A DNA stretch of 64,000 bases from Pseudomonas sp. G34 (lineage in GTDB: Bacteria > Pseudomonadota > Gammaproteobacteria > Pseudomonadales > Pseudomonadaceae): positions 248,001 to 312,000 of the forward strand of contig NZ_JAVHZV010000009.1 in NCBI RefSeq assembly GCF_031119625.1. Reading direction: 5' to 3'. The position numbers were made by a program, and so were the translations under genes. Below, piece after piece: positions 53,599 to 61,435 of this stretch. Every line of letters begins with the position of its first letter. Within the stretch, counting starts at the first letter, position 1. Below the pieces are notes generated by a model. It worked only from the letters and a program-made list of their open reading frames with translations, did not search any database and was not told the DNA's origin.

Positions 53599-54374
53599 AG
53601 CCGTATCTCCACAGCCAACGGTGCATGATCCGACAGGTGCGACCAGGGGCGGGTCGAGAGCACCTGCGGGGTGTGAGTGGTCGCGTTGCGCACGTAGATG
53701 CGATCAAGGCAGAGCAGCGGCCAGCGTGCCGGGAAGCTCCTGGCCGGCTTGCCGTATTCGCTGACGAACGCCTCCTTGAGGCCGCTGGCAGCCAGCAGGT
53801 CATCGGCGCGCTGGCGCCAGTCGTTGAAGTCGCCGGCGACGATCACCGGCGCATCGGCTGGCAGGCGGTCGATCACCTTGCAGAGCAGACCCAGCTGTTG
53901 CTTGCGATGGACCTCGCGCAGGCCCAGATGCACGCAAATGGCATGCACCTCCGCGTGGCCCGGCACGTCGAGCACCGAATGCAGCAGGCCGCGTTGCTCC
54001 TGGGTGCCGATCGACACGTCGAGGTTTTCGTGGCGCAGGATCGGAAACTTGGAGAGCAGGGCGTTGCCGTGATCGCCGTGGGGGTACACGGCGTTGCGCC
54101 CGTAGGCGAACTGCGGCCACATGCTGTCGGCGAGAAATTCGTATTGCGGCGTTGGCGGCCAGTCCTCGTAGCGCTTGGCGTGGTGCTCGTGGGTGCCGTG
54201 CACCTCCTGCAGGAACACCATGTCGGCCGACAGCGTACGCACGGCATCGCGCAACTCCGGGAGGATGAAGCGCCGGTTGAGGGCGGTGAAGCCCTTGTGG
54301 GTGTTGACGGTGAGAATCTTCAGCGAGTGAACCGCGCCGGCCAGCTGCGTGGGTGGCGGTTGATGAGTCGTCAT
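53595..54374 (-). CDS. YbhP-like endonuclease/exonuclease/phosphatase family protein
   Basis: 259 residues from ATG 54374 (AGGAG 7 nt upstream); the longer frame overlaps the DUF72 gene and is not supported. The EEP fold is clear: [23 protein letters not shown] (metal-binding Glu), [11 protein letters not shown] and [12 protein letters not shown] (catalytic His/Asp). Probably a phosphodiesterase or phosphatase acting on a lipid or nucleotide. Next to clsB as in E. coli. Its start overlaps the DUF72 stop by 4 nt. Confidence 0.88.
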   Translation of the reverse strand: MTTHQPPPTQLAGAVHSLKILTVNTHKGFTALNRRFILPELRDAVRTLSADMVFLQEVHGTHEHHAKRYEDWPPTPQYEFLADSMWPQFAYGRNAVYPHGDHGNALLSKFPILRHENLDVSIGTQEQRGLLHSVLDVPGHAEVHAICVHLGLREVHRKQQLGLLCKVIDRLPADAPVIVAGDFNDWRQRADDLLAASGLKEAFVSEYGKPARSFPARWPLLCLDRIYVRNATTHTPQVLSTRPWSHLSDHAPLAVEIRL

Positions 54375-55288
54375 GATACTGCTCCTGGCGACCGGCCCGG
54401 CGCGTTGGGGAGCGCCTTGGCCAGGTTGAACTTCTCTAAAAGCGAATAGGCGTCGTAGGGCGCGCGGACCTTGAGGTCGTTGTCGAAGTAGCAGTAAACG
54501 TCGCGCGAGGCGCATGCTCGCGGCTTGTGCGCGTCGACCAGCCGGGCATCGCCGGGGTGCTGGCCACGGCTCCAGGTGGCGATGCGCTGGTGCCAGTGCT
54601 CGAGCGCCTCCTCGTCGTAGCCGCTTTCGTAGAGCTTGTTGTTGCCATGCAGGCGCAGGTACACGAAATCGCTGGTCAGGTCTTCGGCGTACGGCCACTT
54701 GCCGGCACTGTCGGCGAATACCAGGGCGACCTTGTGCTGGCGCAGCAGCTTGATGAAGGCCGGGTCGAGGAAGCTCGCGTGGCGAATCTCCACCGCGTGG
54801 CGCAGCTTCTGGTGATGGGGCGCCTCCAGGCCACCATCCTGCTGACGATCCGCCTGGCGGGCCTGGCGCAGGGCCTGCTCGGTGTCCTTCGGCAGCAGGG
54901 CGAGAAACTCGCCGAAGCGCTGCTCGTCGAAGGCCATGCTCGGCGGAAATTGCCAGAGGATCGGCCCCAACTTCTTCCCCAGCTGCAGCGGTCCCGAGGC
55001 GAAGAAATTGGCGATCGGCGTGGCCACGTCATCGAGGCGGCGGATATGGGTGATATAGCGCGGTGCCTTGACCGCGAAGCAGAAGCCGTCGGGCGTTTCG
55101 CTGGCCCAGCCGGCGTAGCGCTCGGGGGTTTGCAGGGCATAGAACGAGCCGTTGATCTCGATGCTGCTGACCGCCCGCGAGGCGAACGCCAGTTCCTCGC
55201 GCTGCTTCAGCCCCTCGGGGTAGAAGTCGCCGCGCCAGGGCGCATAGCGCCAGCCGGAAATGCCGATATGGATGCGCTTCACCAGCAT
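54371..55288 (-). CDS. DUF72 family protein
   Basis: 305 residues of the DUF72 (YecE-like) TIM-barrel family: [77 protein letters not shown] and FNNDL-type ending [16 protein letters not shown]. Biochemical role unknown. It couples to the ybhP-like gene by a 4-nt overlap and lies 71 nt after the CBS gene. Confidence 0.88.
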   Translation of the reverse strand: MLVKRIHIGISGWRYAPWRGDFYPEGLKQREELAFASRAVSSIEINGSFYALQTPERYAGWASETPDGFCFAVKAPRYITHIRRLDDVATPIANFFASGPLQLGKKLGPILWQFPPSMAFDEQRFGEFLALLPKDTEQALRQARQADRQQDGGLEAPHHQKLRHAVEIRHASFLDPAFIKLLRQHKVALVFADSAGKWPYAEDLTSDFVYLRLHGNNKLYESGYDEEALEHWHQRIATWSRGQHPGDARLVDAHKPRACASRDVYCYFDNDLKVRAPYDAYSLLEKFNLAKALPNAPGRSPGAVS

Positions 55289-55359
55289 TCACCAGGCGGC
55301 ACGGCCCCAACGCGCAGGTAGCTGCACGCGGGGCGCCGTTGCGTTGCTTGGGGCATCGG

Positions 55360-55773
55360 TCAGTGCGCGCCGGTAACGCGGCGCAGCAGCTCGGCACTGG
55401 CCTGTGGGTCGTCGCTCAGCGCCAGGTTGCCCAGGGAGACCACGCCCACCAGGCGCTTGTCGCGGTCGAGTACCGGCAGGCGGCGCAGCTGGTTGTCACC
55501 CATGTTGCGGGCCACCTCGCGGACATCCTCGTCTTCGAAGCAATAGCGGATCTCGCCGCTCATCACTTCGGCTATCGGCGTTTCGCCTGGCATGCCGGTG
55601 GCCACGGCGCGAATGGTGATGTCGCGGTCGGTGATCATGCCGACCAGGCGGTCGTCCTGGTTGACCAGCAGGGCGCCGCAATCGATGCGCGCCATCATGG
55701 CGGCGGCTTCGTGGATGGTCTGGGTCGGCGTGACGGTCTGTACGCCGCGGGTCATGATATCGCTGACTTTCAT
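55360..55773 (-). CDS. CBS-domain protein
   Basis: 137 residues, two CBS motifs in tandem (MKVSDIMTRGVQTVTPTQTI, DRLVGMITDRDITIRAVATG; then VMSGEIRYCFEDEDVREVA, KRLVGVVSLGNLAL), a Bateman module that usually binds adenine nucleotides. ATG 55773 has AGGAGG 6 nt upstream; the longer frame is spurious. It stands 128 nt after the GT2 stop and 71 nt before the DUF72 gene. Likely a small stress-related regulatory protein. Confidence 0.9.
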   Translation of the reverse strand: MKVSDIMTRGVQTVTPTQTIHEAAAMMARIDCGALLVNQDDRLVGMITDRDITIRAVATGMPGETPIAEVMSGEIRYCFEDEDVREVARNMGDNQLRRLPVLDRDKRLVGVVSLGNLALSDDPQASAELLRRVTGAH

Positions 55774-55901
55774 GCTGTCCTCCTGGCGATGGTCGCGGTA
55801 GTTCAGCGAGGGGCCCGGGCGCGACAAGCGCGCGGGCGTCGTTAAATTCCGACTGGATCGGCGAGGAGGCGGTTCAAGGTTTTTGCCGCCGTGCGGCGGG
55901 T

Positions 55902-56546
55902 TTAGAGCAGCGAGCGCAGGTAGTCGCCGAAGCCGCCGCGGGCGCGGCAATCCAGGCGCGCGCTGGTGTACACCCGGGGCAGGGCACTCCAGGCGATGCG
56001 TGCACCAAGGCGCTCGAATGCGGCGACCAGCTGCACGTCCTCGTCGACGACGATGTCCTGAAAACCGCCAGCACGGCGGTAGGCCTCGGCGCTGAACGAC
56101 AGGTTGGCACCATGCACATGACGATGGCCGTCGTGATCCTGGTAGGCGCTCAGGTAGCGGTTCTGCACGCCGTCATCGAGCTCGCCCCAGTCGGCAACCT
56201 CCACGGTGCCGCAGACCATGTCGGCTTCGAGTTGTTGCTGGCGCAGGAGCCAGTCAGGCGCTACCTGGCTGTCGGCGTCCGAACAGGCGATCCAGCTGGC
56301 GCCCTGGGCCAGTTGCCAGGCCACGCCTGCCGCGCGCGCGCGGCCGACACTGCGCGCCTGCACGACCAGGGTGTCGACCGGGTAGTTGGCCGCCACGCTG
56401 GCCGAGCCGTCCGCACAGCTGTCGAGCACCACCAGGATGCGCACCGGTACACCCAGCGCCGGGTGGCTGGCGGCCACCAGCAGGGCGTCGAGGCAGGCAT
56501 GCAGGCTCTGCTCTTCATTGTGGGCAGGGATCACCACGCCGATCAT
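55902..56546 (-). CDS. Family 2 glycosyltransferase
   Basis: 214 residues. GT2 (GT-A) features: VIPAHNEEQSLHACLDAL at the N-terminus, VVLDSCADGSASV, the DXD-type motif CSDADSQVAPDWL, and VVDEDVQLVAAFERLG near the base region. It is short and has no membrane anchor, so it may act on a cytosolic acceptor. Its ATG shares one base with the stop of the methyltransferase gene. The longer upstream frame is antisense-free but overlaps that gene and is rejected. Sugar and acceptor unknown. Confidence 0.85.
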   Translation of the reverse strand: MIGVVIPAHNEEQSLHACLDALLVAASHPALGVPVRILVVLDSCADGSASVAANYPVDTLVVQARSVGRARAAGVAWQLAQGASWIACSDADSQVAPDWLLRQQQLEADMVCGTVEVADWGELDDGVQNRYLSAYQDHDGHRHVHGANLSFSAEAYRRAGGFQDIVVDEDVQLVAAFERLGARIAWSALPRVYTSARLDCRARGGFGDYLRSLL

Positions 56547-57169
56547 TACCGGGGCTCCGCTGCGTTGTCCGGGGCGAGGCCCTCGCGCTGGGCGACGGAG
56601 GTGGCCTCGGTGCCCCATACCTCGAGCAGCAGGTCGGCATCCTCGTGGCGCAGCAGGCGCGGCAGGCCAAGGCGCTGTTGCAGGCGCAGGTGCACCTGAT
56701 CGCCGTTCAACGGGCATTCGTCGATGGGCCAGCGCCAATGGCAGGCGAGCAGGTTGCCACCGGGATTGAGGGCGGCCCGGGCACAGTCGATCAGGTGGTC
56801 GAGGTCCTGCGCGTCGAGGTAGTAGCACAGCTCGCTGAGCACGATCAGGTCGAAGCGCCCGGCCGGCCATTGCTGCGGCAGGCGGGTCTGCAGCAGGCGC
56901 ACGTTGCTGCGGTGGGCCAGGCGATTGCGCGCCAGCTCCAGGGCGATGGCCGAGGTGTCGCTGCACAGCAACTGGGTGCAGCGTTCGGCCAGGCGCGCGC
57001 TGAGTTCGCCATTGGCGCAGCCCGGCTCGAAGATATTGCCGTAATGGCTGCGGGGCAGGGCGGCGAGCGTCAGGTTGCGCTTGCGCTGCTCGTACCAGCG
57101 CTCGCGGAACGACCAGGGGTCTTCACTGCCCTTGTAGAGTTTTTCGAAGTAATTGTCGGCGACGCTCAT
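56546..57169 (-). CDS. NodS-like SAM-dependent methyltransferase
   Basis: 207 residues. It has EDPWSFRERWYEQRKR near the start and the SAM motif NIFEPGCANGELSARLA, then LIVLSELCYYL, a pattern seen in NodS N-methyltransferases of rhizobia, which methylate the free amine left after chitooligosaccharide deacetylation. Methylation of an amino sugar here would follow logically from the PIG-L deacetylase encoded just upstream (4-nt overlap), but the substrate is unknown. Confidence 0.82.
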   Translation of the reverse strand: MSVADNYFEKLYKGSEDPWSFRERWYEQRKRNLTLAALPRSHYGNIFEPGCANGELSARLAERCTQLLCSDTSAIALELARNRLAHRSNVRLLQTRLPQQWPAGRFDLIVLSELCYYLDAQDLDHLIDCARAALNPGGNLLACHWRWPIDECPLNGDQVHLRLQQRLGLPRLLRHEDADLLLEVWGTEATSVAQREGLAPDNAAEPR

Positions 57170-57924
57170 AGAAACACCACCTCGAACGGCTGCTGCAGGC
57201 GTTCCACCGCAGTGCTGGAAAGCACCGGCGCGTGACCGCTGTCGGGATCGTCATACAGCTGGCTGGCAAAGGCCTGGATGGCGTGACGCTTGCGCGCCTG
57301 CGCCCATTTGTCGAGCTGCAGCTTGCGGGCGCGCTGCCAGGGGATGCGCGGATCCTCGGGGCTCGCCCAGTGCCAGGCCCAGATCGGAAGCTCGTGGGCC
57401 CGGGCGCCGCATTCCTGGGCGGCGGTCAGGGCCGCGCGGCCAACCGCTTCATGATCGGCATGGCCATCTTCGCGCCAGGTGGCGAACACCACGTCGCTGG
57501 GCTGCAGGTAGGTCTTCAGAAAGTCCCGCAGCTGCGTCTCGGCAGCGGCGACGCCGGTATCGGCAAAGCCACCGTGTACCCACTGCACCTGGTTGGGCGG
57601 CAGGCCGAGGCGCTTCAGGGCATCGGCGCTTTCCTGGGGGCGCACGATGCTCAGGCGTTGCGGCGTCCAGTAGGTAGAGCCCGGGTGGCTGGCGGCCCCG
57701 TCGGTCACCGAGATCAGCAGAATCTGCCGCTGGGCCTGGGCCAGCAGCTGCAGCAGGCCGCCGCTGCCAAGAACCTCGTCATCCGGGTGCGGGGCGATGA
57801 TCACCGCACGGCTGCCTTCGGGCACCAGCTGGGAGCACTCGATATCGGCCACCTGGGCCAGGCTTCGCGAGGCTTTCCAGGCTTGCGGCGAGGTGCCCTG
57901 GCCCTGAATCGGATTGGCGCTCAT
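57166..57924 (-). CDS. PIG-L/LmbE family deacetylase
   Basis: 252 residues from ATG 57924; the longer frame reads into the dehydrogenase gene. Zinc-site motifs are present: IIAPHPDDEVLGSGG (His-Pro-Asp-Asp) and REDGHADHEAVGRAAL. Family members remove acetyl groups from GlcNAc-containing molecules such as GlcNAc-PI, GlcNAc-inositol or GlcNAc-malate. A substrate such as an N-acetylated sugar conjugate is expected. Coupled by ATGA overlaps to both neighbours. Confidence 0.88.
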   Translation of the reverse strand: MSANPIQGQGTSPQAWKASRSLAQVADIECSQLVPEGSRAVIIAPHPDDEVLGSGGLLQLLAQAQRQILLISVTDGAASHPGSTYWTPQRLSIVRPQESADALKRLGLPPNQVQWVHGGFADTGVAAAETQLRDFLKTYLQPSDVVFATWREDGHADHEAVGRAALTAAQECGARAHELPIWAWHWASPEDPRIPWQRARKLQLDKWAQARKRHAIQAFASQLYDDPDSGHAPVLSSTAVERLQQPFEVVFL

Positions 57925-58955
57925 AGCGTCCAGCTCTCTTGTGGTTGGCGTGCGGCGAGCCCGCCGAGGGCTGCCAGGTCGCGCTCGGCGTGGCTCTGGC
58001 GCAGGAACACCGGCAGATCGGCCAACAGCCTCGCCGCGGCGGCATCGCGGCAATAAGGTGCCGCGCCCAGGGCGCGGCCGACATGCTCGATCACCGCGCT
58101 GGCGCTGTGCTCGACGATGGCGCGTACGCGGCGCACCGGCAGCTCGGCATCGGCTTCGGGGTTGGCGTCGATCCAGGCGGCGCAGTCGCGCAAGGCACTG
58201 GCCGCTGCCGTGAGGGTGCAGTCCACCTGGCCAAGGTGAGCCAGGGCATGGGGCTCGTCGCGCTCGGCGCAGTGCTTGCGCAGCGTCTCGGCCAGGCGAC
58301 TCGCCGCACCGTACCAGCAGGCGGCGATGCCCGCGCCGCCTTGCCAGAAGCCGGGTCTGGCAAGGTAGCCATTGGGTGGGCCGACGGGCTGGCCAATGGC
58401 ACCATCGAACAGGATCTCCACGCTCTGGGTGGCGGCCATGCCCACGGCCTGCCAGCCATCCTCGGTAACCTGCACGCCGGGCTGCTGCAGGGCCACGGCC
58501 ACCAACTGCTGTTCGCCGTGGGCGTTCCAGGCGGTGAGCAGGCCGTGGCTGAGCACCGTGGCGCCCGAGCACCAGGCCTTGCGGCCGTGCAGGCGCACGC
58601 TGCCGTCGCGCTGCTCGGTGTCCAGCGTCACCCGGGCCTGGGGTGGCTCGGCGGCCCACATGCCCCAGGTCGCCTGCGCCGGCACCTGGGCAGGGTAGTC
58701 CTGGAAAATCGCCAGGGCGTCGGTGTGGCCTTCATAGAGTTTGCACAGGCTCAGGTCCTGTGCGGCGACCGTGGCCAGCGCCTGCCAACGTTGCAGGGTC
58801 TGGCCACCGCCGGGTCGGGGTAATTGGTCGAGGCCCGCGTCGCACAGCCGTTGCAGGCTGCGCACGAGGGCCGCGGGGTGATGCGGAGTCGGGTGCGGCC
58901 ATTCGTCGAGCAGGGCGCCAAGGCGTTCCAGCAGACGAGTGCCGCTCCCGGTCAT
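57921..58955 (-). CDS. Acyl-CoA-dehydrogenase-like flavoprotein
   Basis: 344 residues, shorter than typical acyl-CoA dehydrogenases (about 380). The middle beta domain is recognisable (WGMWAAEPPQARVTL, RLHGRKAWCSGATVLSHG, GWQAVGMAATQSVEILFD), then a helical C-terminal domain (VEHSASAVIEHVGRALGAA, RDAAAARLLADLPVFLRQS). I do not see the usual catalytic glutamate block in the C-terminal domain, so it may be a repurposed flavoenzyme, perhaps acting on an amine. Its start overlaps the glgX stop by 4 nt. Confidence 0.75.
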   Translation of the reverse strand: MTGSGTRLLERLGALLDEWPHPTPHHPAALVRSLQRLCDAGLDQLPRPGGGQTLQRWQALATVAAQDLSLCKLYEGHTDALAIFQDYPAQVPAQATWGMWAAEPPQARVTLDTEQRDGSVRLHGRKAWCSGATVLSHGLLTAWNAHGEQQLVAVALQQPGVQVTEDGWQAVGMAATQSVEILFDGAIGQPVGPPNGYLARPGFWQGGAGIAACWYGAASRLAETLRKHCAERDEPHALAHLGQVDCTLTAAASALRDCAAWIDANPEADAELPVRRVRAIVEHSASAVIEHVGRALGAAPYCRDAAAARLLADLPVFLRQSHAERDLAALGGLAARQPQESWTL

Positions 58956-61084
58956 GCCACTTTTTCCTTCTGCAGCTCGAACAGCACCAGCGAACGGTGG
59001 GTCACGGTGAACTCGTCACCGAACTGGAACACTTCATCGCCTTCCGGCTCGTCGACACGGTTGGTGTCGAGCATGCATGTCCAGTGGCTGCCCTGGGCCA
59101 CTTCCGGCAGGCGGAAATTGACCACGTCATGGTGCGAGTTGACCACCAGCAGCAGCGTCGCGTCGGCGCCGCTACGGCGGATGCCGGTCGGCTGGGCGCG
59201 GCCATCGAGCAGCATGCCCATGCAGCGCGCATGCGGGTCGTGCCAGTTTTCCTCGCTCATTTCCTCACCGTTGGGCGCCAGCCAGGAGACGTCCTTGACG
59301 CCCAGCTCCTCGTTGTAGGCGCCAACGAAGAAGCGCCCGCGCCGCAGGATCGGGTAGCTCATGCGCAGCTTGATCACCCGGGTCACGAAGGCCTGCAATT
59401 GCTTGCCACGCTCGCTGAGGTCCCAGTTGATCCAGCCGATCTCGCTGTCCTGGCAATAGGCGTTGTTGTTGCCGTGCTGGGTACGCGCGAACTCGTCGCC
59501 AGCCACCAGCATCGGCGTGCCCTGGGCGAGCACCAGGGTGGCCATGAAGTTGCGCATCTGCCGGAAACGCAGGTCGTTGATGGCCTCGTCTTCGGTCGGG
59601 CCTTCGACGCCGTGGTTCCAGGACATGTTGTTGTTGCTGCCGTCCTGGTTGTTCTCGTCGTTGTCCTCGTTGTGCTTGTCGTTGTAGGAGACCAGGTCAT
59701 TGAGGGTGAAGCCGTCGTGGGCGGTGATGAAGTTCACCGACGAGAACGGCCGACGGCCACGCTGGTTGTACAGGTCGCCCGAGGCGGTCAGGCGGCTGGC
59801 CAGTTCGGCCAGTTGGCCCTCGTCGCCTTTCCAGAAGCTGCGCACGTTGTCGCGGAACTTGTCGTTCCACTCCGCCCAGCCCGGCGGGAAGCCGCCCACC
59901 TGGTAGCCGCCGGGGCCGCAGTCCCAGGGCTCGGCGATCAGCTTGACCTTGCTCAGCACCGGATCCTGGCGGCAGGCGACCAGGAAGCTGTGGCGCTCGT
60001 CGTAGCCGTCATGGTGGCGGGCGAGAATGGTCGCCAGGTCGAAACGGAAACCGTCCACCCCCATTTCGGTGGCCCAGTAGCGCAGCGAGTCGGTGACCAT
60101 CTGCAGCACGCAGGGGTGGCTCAGGTCGAGGGTGTTGCCGGTGCCGGAATCGTTGATGTAGTAGCGCTTGTCATCGGGCATCAGCCGGTAGTAGCTGGCG
60201 TTGTCGATACCGCGCATCGACAGGGTCGGGCCCAGCTCGTTGCCTTCGGCGGTGTGGTTGTAGACCACGTCGAGAATCAGCTCGAGGCCGGCATCGTGCA
60301 GGTGCGCAGCCATCTCCTTGAACTCGTTGATATGGCCGCTGGCCAGGTAGCGCGGGTGCGGGGCGAAAAAGCCGATGCTGTTGTAGCCCCAGTAGTTGTT
60401 CATGCCCTTTTCCAGCAGGTGCTGGTCGTTGACGAAGGCATGGATGGGCAGCAACTCGACCGACGAGACGCCGAGCTTGCGGATGTGCTTGATCACATCG
60501 GCGTTCATCAGCCCGGCGAAGGTGCCGCGCTTGTCTTCGGCCACCGACGGGTGACGCATGGTCAGGCCGCGCAGGTGGGCTTCGTAGAACACCGTCTTGT
60601 CCCAATCGACGCGGTGGCTGCGGTGCTTGCCCCAGGTGTACGCCGGGTCGATGACCTTGCACTTGGGCACGAAGGGCGCGCTGTCACGCTCGTCGAAACT
60701 GAGGTCGCCATCGGGGTGGCCGATCTCGTAGCCGAACAGCGCTTCGGACCATTTCAGTTCGCCAACCAGTTGCTTGGCGTAGGGGTCGATCAGCAGTTTG
60801 TTGGGGTTGAAGCGGTGGCCGGCTTCCGGCTCGTAGGGGCCGTACACGCGGTAGCCATAGATCAGCCCCGGGTGGGCGTCGGGCAGGTAGCCGTGCCAGA
60901 TCTCGTCGGTGTACTCCGGCAATTCGATGCGCTCGATCTCTTCCAGGCCATCGGGATCGAAGATGCACAGTTCGACCTTGGTGGCATGAGCCGAGAAGAG
61001 CGCGAAGTTGACGCCCAAACCATCCCAGGTCGACCCCAACGGAAAGGGTTGACCTTCGGTTATACGCGAGCGTGGTTGACTCAT
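58952..61084 (-). CDS. glgX: Glycogen debranching enzyme GlgX
   Basis: GH13_11 isoamylase-type enzyme that hydrolyses alpha-1,6 branch points left after phosphorylase action. 710 residues: N-terminal CBM48 (PFPLGSTWDGLGVNFALFSA), then the barrel with Asp349 (VDGFRFDLATIL), Glu385 (IAEPWDCGPGGYQVG) and NFITAHDGFTLNDLVSYN. It would release linear maltooligosaccharides for TreY. It lies 18 nt after the DUF2934 gene and overlaps the dehydrogenase start. Confidence 0.97.
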   Translation of the reverse strand: MSQPRSRITEGQPFPLGSTWDGLGVNFALFSAHATKVELCIFDPDGLEEIERIELPEYTDEIWHGYLPDAHPGLIYGYRVYGPYEPEAGHRFNPNKLLIDPYAKQLVGELKWSEALFGYEIGHPDGDLSFDERDSAPFVPKCKVIDPAYTWGKHRSHRVDWDKTVFYEAHLRGLTMRHPSVAEDKRGTFAGLMNADVIKHIRKLGVSSVELLPIHAFVNDQHLLEKGMNNYWGYNSIGFFAPHPRYLASGHINEFKEMAAHLHDAGLELILDVVYNHTAEGNELGPTLSMRGIDNASYYRLMPDDKRYYINDSGTGNTLDLSHPCVLQMVTDSLRYWATEMGVDGFRFDLATILARHHDGYDERHSFLVACRQDPVLSKVKLIAEPWDCGPGGYQVGGFPPGWAEWNDKFRDNVRSFWKGDEGQLAELASRLTASGDLYNQRGRRPFSSVNFITAHDGFTLNDLVSYNDKHNEDNDENNQDGSNNNMSWNHGVEGPTEDEAINDLRFRQMRNFMATLVLAQGTPMLVAGDEFARTQHGNNNAYCQDSEIGWINWDLSERGKQLQAFVTRVIKLRMSYPILRRGRFFVGAYNEELGVKDVSWLAPNGEEMSEENWHDPHARCMGMLLDGRAQPTGIRRSGADATLLLVVNSHHDVVNFRLPEVAQGSHWTCMLDTNRVDEPEGDEVFQFGDEFTVTHRSLVLFELQKEKVA

Positions 61085-61102
61085 TCTGGGTGGCTCCTGG
61101 TA

Positions 61103-61435
61103 TCAGGCCTTGGGCTTCTTGGCGGCAGGCTTGGGGGTAGTGCTGGGCTTGGCCTTGGCGGGTGCCTTGGCAGGTTTGAGCAGGGCGGGTTTCTCGGCTT
61201 CGGCCTTGGGGGCTGCCTTGCTGGCGCGGGGTTTGATCGGTGCGGCAGGGGCTGCTTCGCCAGCGTCGGCCTTGGGCTTGCTGGCACGCTTGGGCGCAGC
61301 CTTGCCAGGCGTCTGCTCGGCTTCGACCAGCTTGGTGGCCATTTCCCAGTGGCGTTTGGCCTGGCCGTGGGGTTTCCCTTCGGATTCCCAGATCTGGTAA
61401 GCGAACTCGCGGATACGATCTTCTTTTGCGCTCAT
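61103..61435 (-). CDS. DUF2934 protein with Lys/Ala/Pro-rich tail
   Basis: 110 residues. The first 40 form the DUF2934 helix pair (EDRIREFAYQIWESEGKPHG, KRHWEMATKLVEAE); the remaining 65 are a repetitive histone H1-like Lys/Ala/Pro tail. Small DUF2934 proteins are regularly found between treY and glgX in pseudomonads. It may bind DNA or polyanions; function unknown. Its start overlaps the treY stop by 4 nt. Confidence 0.85.
   Translation of the reverse strand: MSAKEDRIREFAYQIWESEGKPHGQAKRHWEMATKLVEAEQTPGKAAPKRASKPKADAGEAAPAAPIKPRASKAAPKAEAEKPALLKPAKAPAKAKPSTTPKPAAKKPKA

Noticed and set aside
57925..58659. 245-residue N-terminal extension of the PIG-L protein
   Set aside because: It is the dehydrogenase gene read in another frame; ATG 57924 gives the normal family length.
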